64,000 nt of DNA, from assembly GCA_018894105.1 (NCBI GenBank), contig CM032133.1, positions 18,366,501 through 18,430,500 of the forward strand. The letters run 5' to 3'. The notes below the pieces were generated by a model. The model was given only the letters and a program-made list of their open reading frames with translations, was not told the DNA's origin and did no database searches. This document shows, piece after piece, positions 12,815 through 24,360 of the stretch (position 1 is its first letter; each line of letters starts with the position of its first letter). The translations under genes and the position numbers were made by a program. The stretch comes from Jacaranda mimosifolia (lineage: Eukaryota; Streptophyta; Magnoliopsida; Lamiales; Bignoniaceae).

Positions 12815-14890
12815 ACTACAAAATTATATAAAAAAGCACACATATTTATATGTATACATATATTGAGTACTTACAAACATTGGTAGTTATAAAAAAAATT
12901 AATTATTATAGTATCTTTGCATTAATAACAAAATAGCTCATCTCAATAGTAATTTATACATGCAAATATGTTGAAATGGCAAAAAGGGATAAAAGTAACT
13001 TATCCACATCATTGCTACATAAGAAACATACTTAAAATAGCCTTGAACATCATTTTACTACATTTATATTATATTACTGGAATATTGAGGAGGTCTTATG
13101 CTCTGTCACAGATTCTTTCTTGGCTGTTCTGGTTGGTTTTCGGTCTCATTTTCAGGTTGGTTTAAGGGGATGCATGCATGGGACTAAAATTGGAATTTTA
13201 AAGCACATTAAGGTTTGCGGCTTCTCTATAAATCTAGTTGTTCATCCCAGCTGATATAGCTACAATTACTGAACATTTTAATTCTCATCATGTGATCTTC
13301 AATATATCTCACAACCATTTCAATAAACCAAAATACACAACTGTCATTGCATTCAATAACAAATAAGCTTAATTATTCTTTTGTTGTTACCTTCGTCAAC
13401 CTTGATCTCCAGAAGCTCTTAAATGGGCTGCCAACATACTGAACACTTGTTTGACTGAAGCCTCAACTCTGGCACAGTCACTGCACATACACTACCAAAT
13501 AAATTCACATTTATAATCTCCATATAAAAAATTATAACTCAATTAATCAAACTACCACCTTAAAAGTTTGAATTAATTATATATATACACACATACATTT
13601 ATATATATTTATATATACACGTACATGAAGTCAACTTCGGTGGGTTATAATCAATTTCAATTTTCTTTTAAATATCACACAAGTCTTTTCATTTTCACAT
13701 ATATGAATATTATTATGAACAAGCATATGCAAAACCATAAAAGTTAAAAATCCCATTGGTTAGTAGAGTAAGCTGATAGTTATAGATTCAATTATTTAAT
13801 TAAAGTCCAATCCTTTTAATTTTATTTTCAGTTTAATAAATGAAGGAGTTTTGACTTTCTGCTACCTAATTTATATTAATGGAATAATTAGTGCATAGGA
13901 TAGGTGTCCTTCTATCAAGGCATGTAGACATATTAGGGATCCACATTGCTATAAGTTTTGGGATCGTTCATTTGGATATAACTTCATAATACAAACTCTT
14001 AATGATATTGAGCTATATTTAGGTTTACTACAACTAAGAAGGAACACTAAATCTTAACTCAACATGCTGCTTAGATCCCTAGAACCAAATCCCCCTGTCA
14101 GCACACATATGTGCAATACATGACCTCAACATTAAACTGTGCAACAACAAAAGTAATAGTAAGTAAGAACCTAAAAGGATTATGACACATACAGAGCTAT
14201 AGATGCTGACATGCTTCATCACCATGGATAACTTCACAAATAAATAATAAACCAAAATATGCAACTATGTTATTTCATTCACTAACAAATAAGCTTAATT
14301 ATTCTTTTGTTTTTACTTTCGTCAACCTGGTATCCAAAAGCTCCTCAATGGGCTGCCGACGTACAACACTCTTGTTTGACTCAAGCCTCAACTCTTTGGC
14401 ACAGTTACTACACAAACACTGCGACGCATGTGGGTCAGCCTGTGGCACAAGCCTCAACCTGATATCCAAAAATCTTGCCAAAAGAGATATCATCAAAATC
14501 TTTTTAGTCTTTTTTTTTCCTAATTTTTTTTGTAAAAATCTTTAAACCTTAGTACACAAAGCAGTTATTAAAACCATGCGGGTCAGCCATAGATCTATGA
14601 ATGCTCAATAGACATTCCAAGTCAATATTACTATGAAGTGCTTAAGATTCCTTTACAATGCATACACAGTTCATGGGGTCGTCATACAGATAAATTCAAC
14701 CACTCAGTCATATCATGATGGCTAAATAGTAATGAAATTAAATTCCCTGTTATTTTATTTTTTCAGCTAAACCCTCTTCACTATTCAAAAACACCTCTGG
14801 ATATCAGAATGTGAGAAACATAGGAGAAAATTTGAGGAAAAAAAACAATTAAACGTTCAAAGAGATACAAAATAAGAAAAATACATAAAC
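11640..14890. repeat. CACTA upstream region with two internal duplications
   Basis: No gene is seen. Two pairs of diverged direct repeats are present. One is about 110 bp, at 12072-12183 and 13074-13185, sharing ACTGGAATATTGAGGAGGTC and CTTGGCTGTTCTGGTTGG. The other is about 180-200 bp, at 13294-13500 and 14249-14430, sharing AACAAATAAGCTTAATTATT and GTTTGACT-AAGCCTCAACTCT. A (TA)n(GA)n microsatellite lies at 12769-12814. The region may be leader or promoter of the TNP2 gene enlarged by duplication. Confidence 0.7.
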
Positions 14891-15350
14891 CTACCACAGC
14901 GCCCGTGGAGAAGAAAGGTAGAGATGAGAGATTTTAGCGTCGCAGTCGCGGTCCAGAGAAAAGGGGCGTGCGGGTGTGCGAAATTTGGGAAGAGAAGAGA
15001 GAAAAGGGGGGGAAAGAGAAGAGAAATCGAGAACAGAGAAAAGGAGCGCGCGGGCGTGGAAAATTTGGGAAGAGAAGAGAGAAATCGCGCTAACCAAAAA
15101 GAATCGGGTTTTGAGAATTTTAGCGGCGATTTTGGCGAACCACTGCCATATATTATAACGTTAGCGGCGATTTATAACCGCCGCCATATATTATTAACTT
15201 TAGCGGCGGTTTATCAAAACCGCCGCTAAAGTGCATAATTCAGCAGCGGTTTAACTTAATAGTCTTGCGGCACTTTCAATAACCGTCGTACAACTGCCGT
15301 TAGATTAATTTTTTGTGGCGGTTAGTCGCAACCGCCGCAATTAACCTCTT
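14891..15350. repeat. CACTA 5' end: GC-rich leader and right subterminal repeats
   Basis: From 14891 to 15110 the sequence is purine-rich on + and CpG-rich. It includes AAATTTGGGAAGAGAAGAGA twice (near 14980 and 15060) within an approximately 80-bp tandem duplication. From about 15115 to 15350 it carries GCGGCGGTT/AACCGCCGC repeats mirroring the left end. This is the expected promoter and transposase-binding region for minus-strand transcription. Confidence 0.75.
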
Positions 15351-15361
15351 TTCGTGTAGTG

Positions 15362-16284
15362 GTAATTCCACACTCCCCCACCCCACACACACAGGACTGC
15401 CATGGGAGCTGGATGTCATGGCAGCCAACTATAAATATAATATATATTAATATAATATATTGTATTACATGTATAATCCACCATCTTGCTCCACCAATTC
15501 TCCCCCCAGTCTTCCATCCCCACTCTCAAAAGTCAAAACCCTCACAGCTGCCATGGCAGATGGCTTAAATGTTAGCCAACTTCATGTATGTATGTGTGTG
15601 TGTGTGTGTGTGTGTATAATTTTTATGTATTATATAAACCCACCAATTCTTTCCCTCACCAAATCCCCTAGCCGTCCCTACCTCAATCCCAAACATTAAG
15701 ATATAGCCAGATGCGGCTATCGGCTGCCGTGTATTTATTTAAAAAAATTAGTTTTTTTAATATTTATATGTTGATATATTCGATCATATATATATCACAT
15801 GTATGTATATATATATCCACTTCATCATCATCCAAAATCACTCTCAAGCCTTGTGATTGTCATGGCCACATTGTATCGTATTAATACTGCCAGTGCATTT
15901 GGAGGTGGGGTGATAGGCAAGGATTATGGCAGCAACAGCGATAGTGGTGGCGGTGGGGCGACATGTCGGCATAAGCAGTATTAGTTGGTGTACGTAGATA
16001 AAAAAAGAGAGAAATAAGAAATACAAAGAAAAAAAAAAAGAAAAAAGGAAAAGAGAAAGTAAAAATAAAATGTGATTTAAATTGAATTGAAATTTATGAA
16101 ATGATTAAGGATAATTTTGTTTTTTTACATGCGAAAATAAGGTCGAATGGATAATAAACAAGAAACAGGGGTGGTGTGCATGATATTTAAAAACAAAAGG
16201 TGGATTTGTGTGAATTTTTTTTCCCCCAACAAGAAGTCTTATGCTTATCTCAATTAACACAGGAGATTATTTGCAAGTCTCCCG
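15362..16284. repeat. Right part of the split Mutator-like element
   Basis: Begins with the duplicated GTA. It contains CCATGG-bearing GC-rich segments (GCCATGGGAGC near 15400, GCTGCCATGGCAG near 15550), a (TG)n run at 15592-15615, and then the right terminal repeat. A short open stretch at 15861-15984 is Gly-rich and probably fortuitous. Confidence 0.6.
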
Positions 16285-16293
16285 ATTCCTATG

Positions 16294-17289
16294 CATAAGC
16301 AATTAATTTGTTTTGTCGAGTCAATTTATTTGAAAGCTAGGTTGGTTGGTTATAAAGCCCAACAACAAGCATAAGATACAATTAATTTATTTTATCATAT
16401 TAATTTGTCTAGAAACTGATTCGTTATAAGCTCAACAACATATAAGCCACATAAAGAGGATTTTATCATGTTAGTCTGTATCGACACAATACATATTTTG
16501 ACCTATTGTTAGTAAACAAATGTGGCTTTTTCTCGAAAAGCTTAACTATATGTATGTATAGTCATAACCTTCAGCCTTTTACTATTACCAAACTAGGAGT
16601 AGTCTATGGTGCAATCATGATTGTATATAGCTCATATGAGGAATGTATAAATGCATTTAATTTGAATAATTGGATTTAAAATGTGAAATGCTAACCTTTT
16701 TTTATGATTAGTTGGCAACTGATAAAGTATATTTAACCTGCTACCTGTACAAGCAATTGATAGTAAATTTCGATTATATGTTGAGGGTGCATTATGACAA
16801 AATAATTGCTACCAATATATTTTTGGTCTATTAAATTAGCTTTTCCTTCAAATGCTTTTTCATTATTAAACCCATAAAATATAGGATTGTCATATTTTAT
16901 TTATTACACTTCTATATACATATATATATATATATATATTATATCCTAATATCTATCGATGTATTTTTATTTTTAAATCAATGATAAATTGATGAATGTT
17001 CAATAGAAATGTCAAATGACATACATAATATACTTAAAAAATTATGTTAGCGAGTTATTTTAGGAAAGGTGCTGGAATTTATTCTCAATTGAAATTCAAA
17101 TCAATTCAAAATTCTATGTATGTTATTATAATACTTTGTATTAATATATTGGCTAATAGAAATCTATCTTTATATTTTAATATTATTTAGAGAATTTATT
17201 TTCATATCAGTTAAATTCTATAGATAAAACTCCATAAAAAACTAAATAATAAATGATAAAATTGCACTTTACTAAACCATATTCAAATT
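16294..17289. other. Intergenic DNA, no gene recognised
   Basis: AT-rich sequence with a TA microsatellite near 16917-16940. Neither a coding region nor a transposon boundary is recognised. Confidence 0.5.
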
Positions 17290-17799
17290 TGATGGTGATA
17301 ATTAATGAAGATATGGCAAAAGACCATTATGCCCCCTGGGTTTTAGCCAAAATACCCAAACAAGACATGATCTGCTTCTTTTTATTAAGGTCGGGTCACG
17401 ACTCGGTGGAACCCGACCCGCCTCGGATTATGACCCGAATCGTAGGTTGTTGATCAATCAAGAATTTGACACACAATAATGCGTCACCTTGATCCGTAAA
17501 GTCAAGAATAGTTCACAACCTATAAAAGGAAGGAACCACACATTATCAGGTCATGTCATTTTTTACTTTCACTTGAGTTCTTATATTTATCCTTGAGCTC
17601 ATTTGATCACCTCAGCAATACACTAACTTAGGCATCGGAAGGCCTTAGCTAAGGGCAATCTTAGCTAGCCTAACGTGTGCTCTTGTGGTCAGGTCGAAGA
17701 CCCGAAATACTTTTGCGGATCTGGGTTGAGGTTAAGGTCAAAGGCAAGATCAACTTAAAAAATTTAGCTCGAGGTTGAGATGCCCGATTCTGAGCCACA
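17290..17799 (+). repeat. 5' LTR
   Basis: Starts TGATGGTGATAA and ends GAGCCACA (TG...CA). It matches 27444-27963 along its whole length with many substitutions. A TATA box, TATAAAAG, lies at 17521-17528, so U3 occupies about the first 240 bases. Confidence 0.9.
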
Positions 17800-17830
17800 T
17801 TAGTTAGCGCCATTTGTGGGAAATCTGATT
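17800..17830 (+). other. Putative primer-binding region
   Basis: Directly after the 5' LTR the sequence reads TTAGTTAGCGCCATTTGTGG. This resembles the GGCGCC-ATCTGTGGG stretch that follows the LTR in plant Tat/Athila-type elements. The priming tRNA cannot be assigned with certainty. Confidence 0.45.
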
Positions 17831-18069
17831 TGATTCATTGGTTGTGAGAGCAAACAGTTAGTGATTGATAGAACTCCAGGATGAACTATGGACACTCCCA
17901 TCCCCATATCACCTATATCTCCGTCATCGGCCATCTCGCCTACATCTCCCACACCACCTTTTGTTACCATACCTTAAAGTACCTAAGTTGAAATTGGATA
18001 GGGGACGTTGGCATAAGACCCCAATGGAGCTCAGATAGTGCAACTTAATAGAAGGGATTTGGAAGGTTG

Positions 18070-19560
18070 GTTTTAAGATGAGCCAGAGGTTTTGGGAGGA
18101 GTATGAACGTAGAGCTCCATATGCAGTGGTACCTCCTGTTCAGGTGGCCCCCATGCCGGTGAATTGATCCTTATTTCAAGATAGGAGGCCAGGTCTCCTG
18201 CTAGCCGAAGGAGTGCAAGGTTTGAGAATTTCGAGGGGGGAAAAGATGGCATACTCAGAGGAGGTGGGAAGCAAGTCAGCTCGTAGGCCAAGTTACCCAA
18301 CAAACATTTACAGAAGGGAAGAAGTGTCAAGGTTGGAGCCACTGACATTGAACCAGGACGATCCCATTCATAAAAGACCCCAACCATTGCTCTCAAGGAA
18401 GGAGGTCAATGAAATCAATGACTAGGTCAAACAATTAAGCAGAAAGATAGATAAACTCAAAAAGAAAGGGACCTCAGCATTATAGAAAAAGAACTCACCA
18501 TTTTTCGCTGAAATATTGGCTCAGTCAATGACTTCACATTTTAAGCTCCTAGATTTACCAAGCTAGGACCCTCAGGAACATGTCATATCTTTTGAGAATA
18601 TCATGAACTTGTATGGACAGTCAGATGACATGAACTCTAGAATCTTTATGACAACACTAAGAGGAAGAGCTCAGGAATCGTTTATAGGTTAGGTCCCTGG
18701 GATGATTGCATCTTATGACAAGCTCACAAGGAAATTTTTGTACCAATTTGCCAATAAAAAGAAGTCTAAGAGGTCTGCCACTTATGTGTTCACCATACAA
18801 CAGAAGGAAAATGAGACCTTGAGGGGATTCATGAATAGGTTTAACGATGAGATATTGGAAGTGCTGGACTTATGTATTGATATGATCACGAGCATCCTCA
18901 TCCTATCATCCATAGGCTCAAAAAGGACCCCTAGCTTCCGCTCTTGCTAGGGATCCCCCCTAGGACATGGAGTAGTTGATAGAGATGGCTCAACTCTATA
19001 TCCATGAGGAAGAGATCAACGCTATGAAGGACCATGAATGGACTAAAAATGCCCTCCGTAGGTTGAAAAAAGATCAGGGGCCTTACAAGTCTTGGTCTGA
19101 AAAAGATCGCCATCGCTCTCCATCCCAAAAATACAACCACTATACCCCACTCAACTCCAGGAACTGCCATGTGCTTACGGTCGTCGAGGGGTGTAAGATA
19201 TCGTAGTGGTCGAGGAAGATGCGAGATACACCGGCATGACTGAATTCAGCTAAAGGATGAAGTGGAAAAACTAATTAGGCAGGGCTACCTGAAAGAGTTC
19301 ATTGCTAAGGAATTTAGGTCTAAGGGGCAGGAGCTCGAAGGAGAGCACATAAAGAAGAAGAACCGATTCGGATCCTATAGTAAGTTTCGCAGCAGGGAGA
19401 AGAAAGGCAAGGAGATTGCTAATGACCCCATGGGGAACAACTTTCCAGGACGAGGGATCATATATATGATAGCAGGATGACCAAACTCGCATAGTGCAAG
19501 AAAGAAGCATGTTAGGTCCATCAGGAACTAGGCAAGTCAGGAGAAAATGAATCATATGTT
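18070..19560 (+). pseudogene. Gypsy gag, broken
   Basis: The retrotransposon gag domain is recognisable around 18530-18950 (IMNLYGQSDDMNSRIF, RGRAQESFIG, then FLYQFANKKK and ENETLRGFMNRFNDE). A charged region continues to about 19500. Stops and frameshifts interrupt it repeatedly, for example a TAG in place of a usual Trp near 18689 and further ones near 18423 and 18484. Gag would form the cytoplasmic particle. No intact ORF longer than about 80 codons remains in this domain. Confidence 0.8.
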
Positions 19561-19589
19561 GAATATTGCTGACTAGTCCATAATCAGCT

Positions 19590-19990
19590 TTGATGATATG
19601 GACTATCAAGGGGTCTTTGGGCCACAAAATGACCCCATAGTCATCACGATAGACATAGCTAATTTCTCTGTGCTTAAGGTCTTAGTGGACAATGGGAGCT
19701 CTATGGACATAATATTTCTGAAGGTCTTGAAAAAGATGGAGCTCACGCCTCACAAGGATCATACCTGATAGGATTTGGAGGGTTAAGGTCACGCCTGTAG
19801 GGACTATAGACCTCCCAACCTCCTTGGGAATGGAAATGTGTTGAAGGACTCTCATGCTAAAATTCCTGGTAGTGAATGCCCCATTTGCATATAATGTAGT
19901 CTTGGGAAGACCTAGGCTAAATCAATTCCAAGCAGCAGTATCGATTGCCATTTGAAAATAAAATTCCCAATAAAAGAAAGGATATGAGAT
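19590..19990 (+). pseudogene. Gypsy aspartic protease, broken
   Basis: The stretch around 19600-19740 encodes DPIVITIDIANFSVLKVLVDNGSS followed by MDIIF. The catalytic motif is the D-N-G-S-S at about 19687-19701. Downstream the frame shifts, then resumes with a block typical of the protease-RT linker (NKIPNKRKDMRYVSRP near 19957). Protease would process the Gag-Pol polyprotein. Confidence 0.72.
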
Positions 19991-20087
19991 ATGTGTCCCG
20001 ACCAGAAAAGGTCGAGAGAATGCTATCATGTGTCTCTAAAAAAGAGGCTCAAGGTAGGGCTCAAGGTCGAAAAGAAAGAGCTCGGGG

Positions 20088-21090
20088 TTGAAGGGGAAGA
20101 AAGCGATTGTCACTTTAGTCGAGGACCTCGCCAACTTGAACCCTCAAGAAGAGAACAAAAAGCGGCAAGTGGAGGAATGTAGAATACAACTAGTGGGAGG
20201 GTTCAAGAAAATCGAGTTAATGCCAGGGGACCCGAGTAAAGTCACAAGGATTGAGACTCAAATGACCCTAGAACTAGAACTCTTAACTATCGAATTATTG
20301 AGAACAAATGCTAATGTCTTCACTTGGAAGCCTTAGGATTCGAAAGGATAGAGCCCAAAGTGATAGTACATAGACTGAATGTGGATCCCCAGATAAGACC
20401 TATCCAACAGGAAAAAAAGGACTATGGGGCGATGAAAAATCAAATCATAGAAGAGGAAGTTAACAAGCTTCTGGAGGTGGGATATGTTGTTGAGATCCAG
20501 TTCATGAAGTAGCTCTCGAATGTGGTGGTTGTACCAAAAACAGTGGGAATGTGGATAATGTGCACAGACTATTCAGACCTGAACAAAGCCTAGCCAAAGG
20601 ACCCCTACCCCTTGCCTCGGATTGATGTGTTGGTAGACTTGATAGCAGGATGTGTTCTTTTCAGCATGATGGATGCTATCCAGGGGTACCATCAAATTTT
20701 CATGGCAGAAGAGGATAGAGATAAGACGACCTTTGTCACCGAAAAGGAAATATTTTGTTGCAATGTGATGCCCTTCGGCTTAAGGAATGTGGGGGCAACT
20801 ACTAGAGGTTGGTGAACAAAATGTTTAAGGACCTGATTAGGGTAAGTATAGAGGGGTATATTGATGATATGTTGGTTAAGATCTTGAATGACCTCGATCA
20901 CTTGATGCATTTGGAAGAAGCCTTTGCTATAATAAAGAAATATAGGATGAACCTTAACCTTGCAAGGTGTACCTTCGGGGTCAAAGGAGGAAAGTTCCTA
21001 GGGCATCTAGCTAGTAAACACGAGATAGAAGCCAATCCTGAAAATATCAAAGCAATAACCGACATGAACTCACCTAAATCATGATGGACG
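20088..21090 (+). pseudogene. Gypsy reverse transcriptase, broken
   Basis: Reverse transcriptase blocks in order: DPQIRPIQQEKKDYG near 20380; a TAG in place of the usual Trp before LSNVVVV at 20510; YSDLNKA near 20570; FSMMDAIQGYHQI at 20660; VMPFGLRN at 20766; a frameshift near 20805; and the catalytic YIDDMLVK at 20857-20880. The FLGHLAS block near 20996 is the usual end of the RT. The catalytic Asp pair is retained, but the reading frame is not. Confidence 0.88.
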
Positions 21091-21129
21091 TTCAGAAATT
21101 GAATGGTCGGATTGTATCTTTAAACCAGC

Positions 21130-21660
21130 TCATTTCAAGGTTAGCGGATAAGAGCTTACCATTCTTTAAAGTTTTGAGAAACATGAGGAACCTCCAGTAG
21201 GATGATGAATGTGAAAAAGTGTTTTAAGACCTCAAGCAGTATTTGGCCTCACCACCTTTGTTGGTAAAGCTGTTTCTGGGGTGCCCCTATACTTGTACTT
21301 GGCAACCTCAGAGCATGCAGTGAGCTTAGTGTTAATTCGAGAGGAGAATGCAGTTCACAAGCCAATGTATTATATGAGCAAGGTGTTACAAGGATCTGAA
21401 AGTAGATACTTAGAGGTTGAAAAGTTGGCTCTAGCTCTTGTAGTGACAGCGAGAAAACTGAGGCCCTATTTCCTATCTCATAAAATTATTATCTTAACTA
21501 ACCAGCCATTGAAATAGGTCCTTGCTAAGCCGGATATTTCTGGGAGGTCAGTTAAGTGGTCAGTAGAACTGGGGGAGTTTGACCTCGAGTATCAAAGCAG
21601 GAGCTCCATAAAAGCATAGGTTCTGGTAAATTTCATGGTCGAGATGGTGAAATAAGACCC
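21130..21660 (+). pseudogene. Gypsy RNase H (first, retroviral-like copy)
   Basis: The block LYLATSEHAVSLVLIREE near 21285, followed by MYYMSKVLQGSESRYLEVEKL and HKIIILTNQPL, is the RNase H that follows RT in Ty3/Gypsy elements. It ends with the usual connection-like segment (GRSVKWSVELGEFDLEY near 21550). A TAG at about 21515 and a TAG at about 21617 interrupt it. Confidence 0.82.
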
Positions 21661-21674
21661 CAACCCCCAAAAGA

Positions 21675-22060
21675 AACTTAGATGGTGCACATTGATGGTT
21701 TGGCCACGTTAGGAGCTGGAATTTTCTTTAAAGGACCCGGGTTTGTGGAGCTCGAGTCCTTAGTTAAGCTAGCCTTCGGCGTCACCAACAACAAAGTTGA
21801 GTACAAGGCAATGATCATAGGGTTGAAGGAAGCAAAGTGCATGAACATTAAAAGGTTAAATGTCTACACTGACTCGTAGCTTGTGGTACTTCAAATCGAA
21901 GGGACATTTGAGACTTGAGAAAAATCTATGACTAAATACCTAAAAAAGGTGAAGGAACTCATGTTAGGGTTTGAAATTTTCCAAGTGCAGTAGGTCCCAA
22001 AGGAGGAGAATGGGAGGGCTGATGCACTAGCTAATTTTGGTAGTTCAACTAAAGAAACTC
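21675..22060 (+). pseudogene. Second, archaeal-type RNase H (Tat-lineage hallmark)
   Basis: The segment VHIDGLATLGAGIFFKGPG at 21684 begins the second RNase H. It continues with NNKVEYKAMIIGLKEA and VYTDS, in which the D, E, D catalytic positions can be seen. A TAG follows TDS at 21877, where Gln or Trp is expected. A dual RNase H arrangement after RT is characteristic of the Tat lineage. Confidence 0.8.
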
Positions 22061-22289
22061 AAAGTGCATCCATAACCTTGCTGGTAGCTGAGCGTTTTGA
22101 GTTGGAGAATGACGCTTCTAAAAAAGAGACGATAATGCAAACAGAGATGAGGGTGACTTGGAAGGATGACCTAATTAGAAATCTAACAAATGGGACCTTG
22201 CCTGAGGACCCAAGAGAAGCAAGAAGGTTGTCTTTTAGGGCCAATCGGTTCGCAATAGTTAATGGGGAGCTGTGGAAAAGATCCATCGA

Positions 22290-23360
22290 AGAACTGCTAT
22301 TAAAATGCCTTGGACCCGAGATGGCTCATTATGCGATGAGAGAGATTCAAAAAGGAAGTTGTGTAAATCACTCAGGAAGGAGGTCCTTGGCCCTCAAGAC
22401 CCTTAGGCAAGGCTTTTGGCCTACAATAAATCAAGATATGACAGCCTTTATTAAAAATGGGAAAAATACCAGTTCTATGCTAACCTCTCTCATCGACCAG
22501 TTGTACCAATGGAGCCGATCCGCGTGTCATGCCAATTTGATTTGTGGGGGATCGACATCCTATGCTCTTTCCCATCAGTTTGAGGTTAGAAAAGATATGT
22601 GATTGTGGCAGTGGAATACTTTAGTAAATGGGTAAAGACAGAACTTCAGTTAAGGTCATCGAGAGCGAGGTCATCAACTTTCTATGGAAGAATATTATAT
22701 GTAGATTCTGGATCCTTAGAGTCTTGATATCTGATAATGGAACTCAATTCAATGGGAAAAAGATAACAAGCTAGTGTAAAGAGCTCAAGATTAAACAGCG
22801 ATAGACTTCCATTGGAAACCCAAAAGCGAATAGCCAGATAGAGGTAGCTAACTATCACATCTTAAATAGCCTCAAGGCTTGCTTGGACAAGGTAAAAGGT
22901 GGTTGGGCTGATGAGCTCCAAGGGGTATTATAGGTACATCACACTACCCCCAGGACAGCAACTAGAGAGACCCCATTTTACTTGGTGTATAGGGTTGAAG
23001 CTATGATCCCGACTGAGATAGATGAGCCCACCCAACAAGTCTTAGAGTATGAACTGGAAAGTAATAGCAAGGCATAGGAGTTTGAGGTAGAGGTGATTGA
23101 GGAAAAGAGAGACATGGCCTATGTCAAGATTCAAGAGTACAAAAATATCATGGCTAGGCACTATAACTAGAAAGTTCGACAGAGAAGCTTCCAAATAGGA
23201 GACTGGGTCCTGAAAAAGGTTGATTGGGAAGCTAAACTTGAATTAGGAAGGACCATATAGAGTGACCAAGGTATCCAAACAGGGTTTATATAGGCTGAAG
23301 GACGCCAAAGGGAAGGAATTGCTAAGGTCATGGAATATACAAAATCTAAAAAAATTCTAT
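22290..23360 (+). pseudogene. Gypsy integrase, broken
   Basis: A degraded zinc-binding segment with HSGRRSLALKTLRQGFWPT lies near 22361-22420. Then the core domain shows WGID near 22543, SDNGTQFNG near 22730, and the Glu-containing block ANSQIEVANYHILN near 22828. Together these give the D-D-E catalytic arrangement across different frames. A C-terminal segment (YKNIMARHYN, KVRQRSF) runs to about 23350. It would insert cDNA into chromosomes but is disrupted by stops. Confidence 0.8.
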
Positions 23361-23529
23361 ATTTGAGAATTGGAGTGAATTTTGTAAAGGCCAGTGTGTG
23401 GCTAGTACTCTTTGTGATGTGTATTCCATCATGTGAAATCTCTTTTATGTAATCCCAAGAATTTAGCCTATATTTAATCTTGTTTATGTTCTCTCATAAT
23501 GTAATAGTTTAATGGACTACCAAAACTGC
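23361..23529 (+). other. Gypsy 3' region before the tandem array
   Basis: Short non-coding linker after integrase. No motif is recognised. Confidence 0.5.
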
Positions 23530-24360
23530 AAAGGCAAGGAAATCCCAATTCAATGGGATCGAGATCTTGTACAAGATCTGAGCAAGATCTTTAACCCACG
23601 GCGATCCCAACTCAATAGGATTGAGATCTTAAACAAGATCTGAGCAAGATCTTTAACCCAAGGGGATCCCAACTCAATGGGATTGAGATCTTACACATGA
23701 TTTGAGCAAGATCTTTAATTCAAAAAGGTCTCAACTCAACCGGATTGAGATCTTATACAAGATCTGAGCAAGATCTTTAAGTTATCAAGATCCCAACTCA
23801 AAGGGATCGGGGTCTTATACAAGATCTAAGCAAGATCTTTAAGTCAAAAAGATCCCAACTCAAGGGGATCGAGATCTTATATAAGATCTTAGCAAGATTT
23901 TTAACCCAAAAGGATCCCAACTCAATGGGATTGAGATCTTATATAAGATCTAAGCAAGATCTTTAATTCAAAAAGGTCCCAACTCAACAGGATCAAGATC
24001 TTATACAAGATCTATGTAAGATCTTTAACTCAAGAAGATCCCAACCCAATGGGATCGAGGTCTTATACAAGATCTGAGCAAGATCTTTAACTCAAGCGAT
24101 CCCCAGCTCAACGAGATCGAGATCTTATACAATATCTGAGCAAGATCTTTAACTCGAGGGGATCCCAACTCGACAGGATCGAAATCTTACACGAGATTTG
24201 AGCAAGATCTTTAATTCAAGAAGGTCCCAACTCAATGGGATCGAGATCTTATATAAGATCTGAGCAAGATCTTCAACTCAAGAAGATGCCAACTCAACGG
24301 GATCGAAGTATTAAATAAGATCTGACCAAGATCTGCAGCTTGGGGCGATGTCAAGTCACA
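23530..24360 (+). repeat. Tandem array of about 13 copies of a ~60-62-bp unit inside the Gypsy element
   Basis: Each copy reads approximately GATCCCAACTCAATGGGATC, then GAGATCTTATACAAGATCTG, then AGCAAGATCTTTAACTCAAG. The phrase AAGATCTTTAA or a close variant occurs 13 times. Units are built of short inverted repeats (GATCC...GGATC, AGATCTTATACAAGATCT), so a single-stranded copy could fold into a series of hairpins. Copies differ at scattered positions. The array separates integrase from the antisense gene. Confidence 0.92.

Larger units (their letters stand above)
4018..15361 (-). mobile_element. Complete CACTA (En/Spm) transposon with TNP2 and TNPA-like genes
   Basis: The left end is CACTACACCAAAA at 4018. 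The right end is TTTTCGTGTAGTG, finishing at 15361. A 3-bp target duplication GTA is present on both sides (4015-4017 and 15362-15364). Both termini carry many copies of GCGGCGGTT/AACCGCCGC. Coding genes lie on the minus strand, so the right end is the 5' side. Length is 11,344 bp, within the usual range for autonomous plant CACTA elements. Stop codons and a frameshift in both genes suggest it is no longer autonomous, although its ends look intact. Confidence 0.93.
3686..16284. mobile_element. Non-autonomous Mutator-like element split by a CACTA transposon
   Basis: The left end (3686-3800) and the reverse complement of the right end (about 16165-16284) match over roughly 100 bp. Shared blocks include CAAATAATC, GTGTTAAT, ATAAGCATAA and AATCCACCTTTTGTTTTTAAA. 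Flanks are ATTTCTATG (3677-3685) and ATTCCTATG (16285-16293), a 9-bp target duplication with one mismatch, as expected for Mutator-like elements. A couple of extra bases lie at the right junction. Without the CACTA insertion and its duplicated GTA it would be about 1.25 kb. No transposase of its own is seen. The subterminal segment AACCATTGGATCCGTTTT near 3884 resembles AACCGTTAGATTCATTG near 30460, so the two elements appear related. Confidence 0.7.

Noticed and set aside
14924..15158. Arg/Glu-rich + strand open frames
   Set aside because: They lie in the purine-rich leader of the CACTA element opposite the coding strand and contain a tandem duplication; no protein family is recognised.
15861..15984. 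Gly-rich open frame in the right part of the split Mutator-like element
   Set aside because: Low complexity, short, no domain, and within a transposon; treated as fortuitous.
23530..24360. Possible CRISPR-like array
   Set aside because: The units are directly adjacent with no unique spacers, and the DNA is plant nuclear; it is a tandem repeat within a retrotransposon.
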